Shown in pieces: positions 58,331-64,000 of a stretch of 64,000 nucleotides of DNA. The stretch is from positions 62,001-126,000 of the forward strand of contig CAVQOG010000006.1 in the NCBI GenBank assembly GCA_963714375.1. Direction: 5' to 3'. The position numbers were made by a program, and so were the translations under genes. The notes beneath the pieces were generated by a model, which saw only the letters and a program-made list of their open reading frames with translations, made no database searches and was not told the origin of the DNA. The DNA is from UBA5794 sp963714375. GTDB lineage: Bacteria > Actinomycetota > Acidimicrobiia > Spongiisociales > UBA5794. How positions within the stretch are numbered: position 1 is the stretch's first letter; each line of letters opens with the position of its first letter.

Positions 58331-58853
58331 TCATGATGCCCGCAATGGTCTTGGAGTCGGTGATTTCTCCTGAGACAACCATGCGGACTGCCTCGTCGAA
58401 CGGCACGGTTGCTATGACAGCGACATGCTCTTCAGCACCCTCAGGAGCTCGGGGCCCCTCGCTGAGACCGGTGGCGAGAAAAATTGTTATCTGCTCGTCT
58501 GAGAACCCGACGGCGGTCCACATCGTGGTGAGCTTCCTCCAAGTCGTGGCGCGATACCCGGTTTCCTCAAGCAGCTCCCTCTCGGCGGCTTCTTGCGCGT
58601 TGACGTCGGTTGGATCCAACTTGCCAGCAGGGATTTCTCGGATCACCTTGTCTGCGGCTACTCGATACTGCTCAATGAGTACGACGTTCTCGCCAGCGAT
58701 CGCAACAACGGCAACCGCCCCGGGATGGGTGATGACGATACGTTCGATCGTGTCACCCGTTGGAGTCCGGAGTGTGCGTTGCTCGACTCCCAAGAACCCG
58801 AAGTCGCCCACTCGGTCGGTACCAAGGACCTCGAAGTGAAGCGGGTCACTCAC
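58302..58853 (-). CDS. NUDIX hydrolase, ADP-ribose pyrophosphatase-like
   Basis: A 183-residue NUDIX enzyme; the box reads EIPAGKLDP, then EAAERELLEETGY, with the catalytic REUxEExG. The N-terminal beta-sheet (LHFEVLGTDRVGDFGFLGVEQ in parts) and ITIFLATGLSEGP segment resemble ADP-ribose hydrolases. Its ATG overlaps the pyrG stop by 4 bases; M. tuberculosis Rv1700 is the counterpart. Confidence 0.93.
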   Translation of the reverse strand: MSDPLHFEVLGTDRVGDFGFLGVEQRTLRTPTGDTIERIVITHPGAVAVVAIAGENVVLIEQYRVAADKVIREIPAGKLDPTDVNAQEAAERELLEETGYRATTWRKLTTMWTAVGFSDEQITIFLATGLSEGPRAPEGAEEHVAVIATVPFDEAVRMVVSGEITDSKTIAGIMIAHAQRRTP

Positions 58854-60496
58854 GCTGTATCCGAAGCAACCTTCGCATCAGTCTTGATGTCCGAAGCTCT
58901 TGCTGTGGCGACAGCCGCCGACACGAAACCTGCGAACAACGGATGGGGCTGATCCGGTCGCGAAATGAGTTCCGGATGGGCCTGCGTAGCAACGAAATAG
59001 GGGTGTGAGGGCAACTCAACGAACTCAACGAGCCGATCGTCAGGAGAAACCCCCGACATCACGAGGCCGGCACTCTCAAGCTGCTTCCGATATGCATTGT
59101 TGACTTCCCACCGATGCCGGTGGCGCTCGTAGACAACCTCTTTCCCATACAAAGTCCGCACGAGTGACCCTTCGCGCAGTTTCGCTGGATACAACCCAAG
59201 GCGCATCGTCCCACCCTTGTTCTCCACATCCTTTTGCGTCTCCATGAGGTCGATGACAGGGTCCGGCGTCATCGGATCAAATTCTGTTGAGTTTGCGTTC
59301 GACAAGCCGAGCACATTGCGGGCATACTCGATGACGGCGGACTGGAGGCCAAGGCACAACCCGAGGAATGGAATTCCGTTCTCACGTGCGTAGCGAATCG
59401 CTTGGATCTTTCCTTCGACACCCCGATAACCGAAACCTCCCGGAACAAGGATCCCGTCGAGATCCGACAGGTAACTCTCAGCGAGCATTCCGTCAACGGA
59501 GTCGGCGGATATCCATCTGATGATCGGCTTGACACCGGCTCCGGGGCCGGCATGGCGGAGTGACTCCACGACTGAGAGGTAGGCATCGGGAAGATCAATG
59601 TACTTGCCAACAATGCCGATCGTGACCTCGTCGGTTGCTTCCGACATGGCTTTGACCATCTGCTTCCAGTCCGCCAGATCCGGTTCGGGGGCTTCGAGAT
59701 GTAGTTCTCGACATACGACCGCATCGATTCCCGCTTCATGGAGCGTGAGAGGTACTCCATAGATGTTTTCCTGATCGACCACATTGATGACGGCATCGGG
59801 CGCTACGTCACAAAACAGACTGATCTTGCGCCGTGCAGCGTCATCCACGGGCCGATCGGATCGCAGGACAATGACTTCGGGGAGGATTCCACGGGAACGA
59901 AGCTCCGCCACAGAGTGCTGGGTCGGCTTCGTCTTCAGCTCATCTGAAGTGTTGAGAAAAGGAACGAGTGTCACGTGGATGTAACAGGTGTTGTCGTGTC
60001 CGACATCATTGCGCACTTGGCGAATGGCCTCGAGAAAGGGAAGGCTCTCGATGTCCCCCACCGTCCCACCGACCTCAGTGATCACGATGTCGACATCGTC
60101 GCGTTGACCGAGCTTTCGGATACGTGCCTTGATCTCGTTGGTGATGTGGGGGATGACCTGGACGGTGGCTCCGAGATAGTCACCACGGCGTTCCTTGCTG
60201 ATGACCGATTGGTAGATCGCTCCTGTCGTCACATTGGAGTCCTGTGAGAGGCTCTCACCAACGAACCGTTCGTAATGTCCCAGATCAAGGTCCGTCTCGC
60301 CCCCATCGTCGGTCACGTAGACCTCACCATGCTCGAATGGATTCATCGTGCCGGGGTCAACGTTGATGTAGGGGTCAAGCTTTTGAAGGACGACCCGATA
60401 ACCGCGGGCCTTGAGGAGTCGACCGAGCGACGCCGAGGTGATGCCCTTACCAAGGCTTGAGGTCACCCCGCCGGTTACGAACACGTGCTTGGCCAC
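58850..60496 (-). CDS. pyrG: CTP synthase
   Basis: A 548-residue enzyme making CTP from UTP, ATP and glutamine. KHVFVTGGVTSSLGKGITSA opens the synthetase domain, with KLDPYINVDPGTMNPFEHGE after it; the glutaminase domain has GGFGYRGVEGK, LGLCLGLQ (nucleophile Cys) and VATQAHPEL (His-Glu). The GTG at 60496 with GGAGG 6 bases upstream is the natural start; the frame extends further upstream without homology. A TATCAT possible -10 lies at 60523-60528. Confidence 0.96.
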   Translation of the reverse strand: MAKHVFVTGGVTSSLGKGITSASLGRLLKARGYRVVLQKLDPYINVDPGTMNPFEHGEVYVTDDGGETDLDLGHYERFVGESLSQDSNVTTGAIYQSVISKERRGDYLGATVQVIPHITNEIKARIRKLGQRDDVDIVITEVGGTVGDIESLPFLEAIRQVRNDVGHDNTCYIHVTLVPFLNTSDELKTKPTQHSVAELRSRGILPEVIVLRSDRPVDDAARRKISLFCDVAPDAVINVVDQENIYGVPLTLHEAGIDAVVCRELHLEAPEPDLADWKQMVKAMSEATDEVTIGIVGKYIDLPDAYLSVVESLRHAGPGAGVKPIIRWISADSVDGMLAESYLSDLDGILVPGGFGYRGVEGKIQAIRYARENGIPFLGLCLGLQSAVIEYARNVLGLSNANSTEFDPMTPDPVIDLMETQKDVENKGGTMRLGLYPAKLREGSLVRTLYGKEVVYERHRHRWEVNNAYRKQLESAGLVMSGVSPDDRLVEFVELPSHPYFVATQAHPELISRPDQPHPLFAGFVSAAVATARASDIKTDAKVASDTA

Positions 60497-60575
60497 ACAG
60501 TCCCTCCAGCTCGGAAGATGAGATGATACCAGCAAGGTGTCGATCAGCATCGTTCCATCGTTTGGGATGGCGCCT

Positions 60576-60596
60576 CGTGCAGGGGTGGGCTGCACG
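60576..60596 (-). terminator. Hairpin between recN and pyrG
   Basis: CGTGCAG and CTGCACG pair over 7 bp around a 7-base loop (60583-60589), 23 bases after the recN stop. No U-tract; possible weak terminator or attenuator ahead of pyrG. Confidence 0.4.
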
Positions 60597-60619
60597 GTTG
60601 TCCCGGATAGTGTTTCCCC

Positions 60620-62218
60620 TCACGAGCGTTTGGCGAGTGCGAGCAACTCGGCGGCGTGCTGTTGCCCAACATCGGAGCCACCGAGTCCCGCAAGCATCCT
60701 GGCAATCTCACTCACCCTGGCATCTCCTTCGATGGGTAAAACGCTGGTCACCGTCCCCGACCGTGTAACGACTAGGTGAGCATCGCCGTGTGCGGCAACC
60801 TGAGGTAGGTGGGTGACGCAGATGACCTGTCGATCATCAGCGAGAGCCGCGAGCTTCTTCCCCATCGCAAGGGCAGTCGTCCCGCCAATCCCTGCATCGA
60901 TCTCGTCGAATGCAACGATCGCTGCATCAGCTCCACCGGCCGCCAGAGTGAGTGCGAGCACAAGGCGGCTGAGTTCGCCACCGGAGGCCACAGCACTTGC
61001 CGGTGCCGGTGCCAGCGACGAGTCCGATGCAAACTGCAGCACGACGGTGTCAGCTCCCGCGTGGGCCGGTTCAGCGTCATGGACATTGATGACGAGGATC
61101 GGATCCGTGAATCCGAGGTCAGTGAGATGCGCCACCGCGTCGGCTGCCAAACGACGACCAGCCGCCTTTCGCGACAGGGCAAGCTCCGATCCAGCCGCCA
61201 CTGCATCGGCGAACGCTGTGGCAAGCCGCGCCTCGATGTCGGCCGCAGCCGACAGGAGGGCGGTCAGAGTCCCCGCGCGGGCCTCCGCTTCCTTGCGAAA
61301 AGTCAGAATATCTTCGACGGTGTCGCCGTACTTGCGCTTCAAGGAACCAAGCAAGGCAAGCCGGTCTTCTGTCTGTGCCAGCCGATCAGCGTCAGAGGAG
61401 AGATCGTCGGAGTACCGAACGAGGTCAGCAAGGAGATCGCCGATGAGATCCATCGCCGCTGCTCCGTTGGCGACTGTTACGTCAAGACCCGGATCGATGG
61501 CATTCGCCCGTCGGATGGACCGGATCGCTGTTTCGAGGCGTGCCTGGGCTCCTTCATCGCCGAGTTCGTTCATGGCCGTGCCGATCTCGGCCGCAAGTTC
61601 CTCGGCACTCCGCAGTTTCGCGACACTCGAACGCAGGGTTTCCTCCTCATCGACGTCGAACCCGGCATCATCGATCTCAAGGACTTGAAACGACAACATC
61701 TCCGCTTCCCTTTCAAGTGCACGAAGATCTCCCCCAAGCGCCTCCGCTTCCGCAGTCGTCTGGGTGAGAGCGGTCCAGGACAGTTCATAGCGCGCCAATG
61801 CCGATCGACCCTTGACGTCGAGACAGCGGTCGACGAGCCGACGTATCCCGGTCACAGAAGTGATGGTGTGCTGGTCGTGTTGACCGACGATCGCTATCTC
61901 GTCGCCCATGGCTTGCGCAAGTGCAGACGCGGTGACGATTGCACCGTCGAGGTACGCCTTCGATCGAGTTGACGAGATCGTACGGCGTATCACCGTTTCA
62001 CCGGCGTCGAGCGAAATCATTGCCGATGCGTCAAGCGTGTCACCGTGGGGACCGACGAGTCCTTTCGGCGCGTTCTCTCCCTTGAGGAGCCTCAGCGCAC
62101 CGAGCATCAGAGTCTTTCCCGTGCCCGTCTCGCCCGTGACAACGGTGAGTCCGGGTCCGAACTCGAGGGATGCAGATTCGATCAGTCCGAGGTTGCGAAC
62201 GACCAATTCCTCAAGCAT
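60620..62218 (-). CDS. recN: DNA repair protein RecN
   Basis: A 532-residue SMC-like ATPase in double-strand-break repair. N-terminal MLEELVVRNLGLIESASLEF and Walker A TGETGTGKTLMLGAL; a coiled-coil middle (about 150-360); C-terminal signature ASGGELSRLVLAL and Walker B VAFDEIDAGIGG. The ATG at 62218 overlaps the end of nadK by 8 bases; the longer upstream frame is the shadow of nadK. Order nadK-recN-pyrG as in M. tuberculosis. Confidence 0.96.
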   Translation of the reverse strand: MLEELVVRNLGLIESASLEFGPGLTVVTGETGTGKTLMLGALRLLKGENAPKGLVGPHGDTLDASAMISLDAGETVIRRTISSTRSKAYLDGAIVTASALAQAMGDEIAIVGQHDQHTITSVTGIRRLVDRCLDVKGRSALARYELSWTALTQTTAEAEALGGDLRALEREAEMLSFQVLEIDDAGFDVDEEETLRSSVAKLRSAEELAAEIGTAMNELGDEGAQARLETAIRSIRRANAIDPGLDVTVANGAAAMDLIGDLLADLVRYSDDLSSDADRLAQTEDRLALLGSLKRKYGDTVEDILTFRKEAEARAGTLTALLSAAADIEARLATAFADAVAAGSELALSRKAAGRRLAADAVAHLTDLGFTDPILVINVHDAEPAHAGADTVVLQFASDSSLAPAPASAVASGGELSRLVLALTLAAGGADAAIVAFDEIDAGIGGTTALAMGKKLAALADDRQVICVTHLPQVAAHGDAHLVVTRSGTVTSVLPIEGDARVSEIARMLAGLGGSDVGQQHAAELLALAKRS

Positions 62219-62993
62219 GGTCCAAGCCGAACTGTTCCCGTACTGCCTGAGGAAACGGGTGTTGTCCGAGACTGACGAACTGCACGTTCGGCAGCCCTCT
62301 CCTGACGCTGATCGGTGTGTCCGGATCCACCTGCATGAGATACCGCCCATCCACATTGATGGAACCTGGCCGTTCACCAATAAGAATGAGCTCGACTTCA
62401 GCATTGGGGGCGAGCACGATCGATCGCGACAGCAGACTGTGAGGAGCTACGGGTGTGAGAACAAGAGCGTCGATTTCGGGAGATACGATCGGGCCACCAG
62501 CCGAAAGGCTATATGCCGTAGATCCAAGAGGGGTCGCCACGATGATGCCGTCAGCGCGGTATGTGGCGAGGGGCTCACCATTGATACGCACCGCGATTTC
62601 GATGATGCGTTGCGACATGACCTTCTCGACGACTATGTCGTTCACGGCGTATGCGGTGGTATCACCGACGGTCACCCCGACCGTCCCGCGCTCGTCGACA
62701 GAGAACGAGTTCATGCTGAGTGCGGTGACCAATTCTGGGATCTCCGACGGTTCGAATTCGGCAAGGTATCCGACCCTGCCAACATTGATGCCGCACACAG
62801 GGAGATTGTGCTCGACCGATCGGGCAGCGGCCCCAAGGACGGTCCCGTCTCCACCGATGGCGACGATGGCTTCTGCTTCCCGAATGTCGGGACCAGCTTG
62901 CATTCCGGCTTCGGCACATGCGGCGATGAACAAAGAGGCTGTCGCCATCGCCTCATCCTTGTCTCCGCGCACAACCGTCAAGATGCGATTCAT
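62211..62993 (-). CDS. nadK: NAD kinase
   Basis: A 260-residue kinase that makes NADP from NAD. The conserved IVAIGGDGTVLGAA (GGDGT) lies near residue 48, followed by GINVGRVGYLAEF, NDIVVEK and the GSTAYSLSAGGPIVSP motif. It is slightly short at the N-terminus. ATG 62993 overlaps the tlyA stop by 4 bases (ATGA). The longer upstream frame is shadow. Confidence 0.95.
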   Translation of the reverse strand: MNRILTVVRGDKDEAMATASLFIAACAEAGMQAGPDIREAEAIVAIGGDGTVLGAAARSVEHNLPVCGINVGRVGYLAEFEPSEIPELVTALSMNSFSVDERGTVGVTVGDTTAYAVNDIVVEKVMSQRIIEIAVRINGEPLATYRADGIIVATPLGSTAYSLSAGGPIVSPEIDALVLTPVAPHSLLSRSIVLAPNAEVELILIGERPGSINVDGRYLMQVDPDTPISVRRGLPNVQFVSLGQHPFPQAVREQFGLDHA

Positions 62994-63778
62994 CGTTCTG
63001 GTTCCTCGATTGTTGCCAACAATGCGCTCGCAGACGCGGTTGTCGGCCGCCTGGAGAACCATGCTACGTACTCAACGTTGCCGGTTGCGCCTGTGATGGG
63101 TGACGATATGAGTCCCTGAAGCCCCAGGCCGTGACCTTCGAGTTCCTCCACGACCCTCACGACCGCATCGTGTCGCACATCTCGGTCCCGCACGATGCCT
63201 CCCTTGCCAACGGCATCCCGACCCGCTTCAAACTGTGGCTTGATCAAGAGCACCCAATCCGCCGCCTCGGTACCAAATGCCACGAGTGGCTCGGCAACGG
63301 TCCGCAGGGAAATGAAGGAGAGGTCAGCGACGACCACGTCGAACGGTGAGCCAAACTGACCAGGCTCGACCATGCGCACATTGGTGCGTTCCACAACCTC
63401 GACCCTCGGATCCTGTCGGATACGCCAATGCATTTGTCCGTATCCGACATCAATGGCCACCACCGCAGAGGCGCCCGATTGAAGAAGACAATCGGTAAAA
63501 CCGCCGGTTGACGCTCCGATATCGACACTTCGTTTCCCTTCGACATCGATGGGGAACACCTCGAGGGCCGCAGCAAGCTTGTGGCCAGCCCTGCTGACGA
63601 AGCGATCTGATCCGGCAGTGACATGAACGGGTTCGTCTGGCGCGACGAGGGTCGACGCCTTCGGATCCGGGTTCGTACCTACCCGAACAAGGCCAGCGTC
63701 AATTGCGCGCTTGGCTTCACTGCGCGTTTCGACCAGCTTGCGTCGTACCAATTCGGTGTCGAGCCTGCGACGCGTCAG
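62990..63778 (-). CDS. tlyA: TlyA-family rRNA 2'-O-methyltransferase, apparent CTG start
   Basis: About 262 residues: N-terminal S4 domain (TRRRLDTELVRRKLVETRSE and AKRAIDAGLVRVGTN), then an FtsJ-type methyltransferase with SVDIGASTGGFTDCLLQ, VVAIDVGYGQ and VVADLSFISL. TlyA modifies ribosomal RNA cytidines and its loss gives capreomycin resistance in mycobacteria. The first standard start (TTG 63751) would remove nine S4 residues that match M. tuberculosis TlyA. A CTG at 63778 has GGGGGAG 8 bases upstream and overlaps the preceding TGA as CTGA, so it is the likely start. Confidence 0.92.
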   Translation of the reverse strand: MTRRRLDTELVRRKLVETRSEAKRAIDAGLVRVGTNPDPKASTLVAPDEPVHVTAGSDRFVSRAGHKLAAALEVFPIDVEGKRSVDIGASTGGFTDCLLQSGASAVVAIDVGYGQMHWRIRQDPRVEVVERTNVRMVEPGQFGSPFDVVVADLSFISLRTVAEPLVAFGTEAADWVLLIKPQFEAGRDAVGKGGIVRDRDVRHDAVVRVVEELEGHGLGLQGLISSPITGATGNVEYVAWFSRRPTTASASALLATIEEPER

Positions 63779-63996
63779 GACTGCGGCTCCCCCGCTACCT
63801 CGGATCCGAGAGATGCCGTGTCCGAACCGGCGGGTGTCGAGATCACCGGTTCCGTCGCGTCGAGTGAATCAGAAAGGATGGCTGCGATCTCTTCGGCGAT
63901 TGCAGGGGCATCGGCGGGGTCGGCCCGGTCGAGCTCGGTTTCGAGAGCATCAAGACGGGATGATGATGCCGCGTGTGTCGTGTCGTCGTCTGTCAT
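63775..63996 (-). CDS. Small acidic protein upstream of tlyA (Rv1693-like position)
   Basis: A 73-residue acidic, helix-forming protein (SSRLDALETELDRADPADA, EEIAAILSDSLDATEPV) with a Ser/Gly-rich tail. Not recognised by family; M. tuberculosis has a small hypothetical gene (Rv1693) at the same place before tlyA. ATG at 63996 (a TTG codon precedes it at the window edge). Its stop overlaps the tlyA start region as CTGA. Confidence 0.65.
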   Translation of the reverse strand: MTDDDTTHAASSSRLDALETELDRADPADAPAIAEEIAAILSDSLDATEPVISTPAGSDTASLGSEVAGEPQS

Positions 63997-64000
63997 CAAA

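Overview
The window looks like a chromosomal segment of an actinobacterium, most likely an Acidimicrobiia-type lineage. Supporting signs are a moderately high-GC genome, F420-type luciferase-like oxidoreductases, a GarA-like FHA protein next to MerR regulators and gcvH, a DUF222/HNH gene, and a surface protein ending in cysteine-bearing S-layer homology repeats. Two blocks keep the gene order of Mycobacterium tuberculosis: about 34-39 kb resembles the Rv1822-Rv1830 region, and about 46-64 kb resembles tlyA-ppnK-recN-pyrG-NUDIX-xerD-scpA-scpB-rluB-cmk-der. The class assignment is inference. No prophage, CRISPR array, insertion sequence or rRNA is visible. There is one tRNA (Pro, GGG anticodon).

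Layout. 0-4.3 kb (minus): an F420-type oxidoreductase (cut by the window edge), a PfkB sugar kinase, a TrpF-like protein lacking the catalytic cysteine, and an ABC-2 exporter pair. 4.3-16.3 kb: a BenE-type transporter, a small GlsB-type membrane protein, a secreted M15 peptidase/FG-GAP/SLH surface protein, a DUF2652 cyclase-fold protein, an HD-GYP protein, an ABM-domain membrane protein preceded by a predicted 18-residue leader ORF, an FMN hydroxyacid oxidase, a zinc alcohol dehydrogenase, a lipoprotein, a VOC protein, a beta-hydroxyacid dehydrogenase and a SpoU methyltransferase. 16.3-26.3 kb: a second LLM oxidoreductase, SDR, aldehyde dehydrogenase, Maf, glutaryl-CoA-dehydrogenase-like enzyme, MscS channel, RNase HII, YqgE, a PqqB-like MBL protein, PEBP and adenosine deaminase. 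26.3-31.7 kb: a monoacylglycerol-lipase-like hydrolase, an unknown protein, a cysteine-type sulfatase and its radical-SAM maturase. 31.7-39.9 kb: glycine cleavage genes (gcvT, gcvH) around the GarA/MerR/bifunctional-nuclease cluster, with hpt, a DD-carboxypeptidase and a K+ channel inserted. 39.9-44.7 kb: an ArsR-MFS pair with a long palindromic operator, tRNA-Pro, a DUF222-HNH gene, and a lipoprotein with a class D beta-lactamase fold but no catalytic residues. 44.7-64 kb: acyl-CoA carboxylase beta, der, a DUF512 radical-SAM/PDZ protein, ispH, an Nth-like glycosylase, a frameshifted nuclease-like/winged-helix gene, and the long overlapping cmk-aroA-rluB-scpB-scpA and DksA-like/xerD/NUDIX/pyrG/recN/nadK/tlyA series.

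Gene expression features stand out. Eighteen start codons have a TANNNT element ending exactly 6 (sixteen cases) or 7 (two cases) bases upstream, the arrangement expected for leaderless transcripts; most other genes are joined by ATGA/GTGA/TGATG overlaps. Three genes (tlyA, rluB and a nuclease-like gene) have no ATG/GTG/TTG codon where conserved N-terminal sequence demands a start; CTG (twice, overlapping the upstream stop as CTGA) and ATC are the best candidates.

No stretch longer than 300 bases lacks a gene. The largest gaps (43475-43650 and 8439-8601) hold, respectively, an element with 13-bp inverted repeats and a divergent promoter region.
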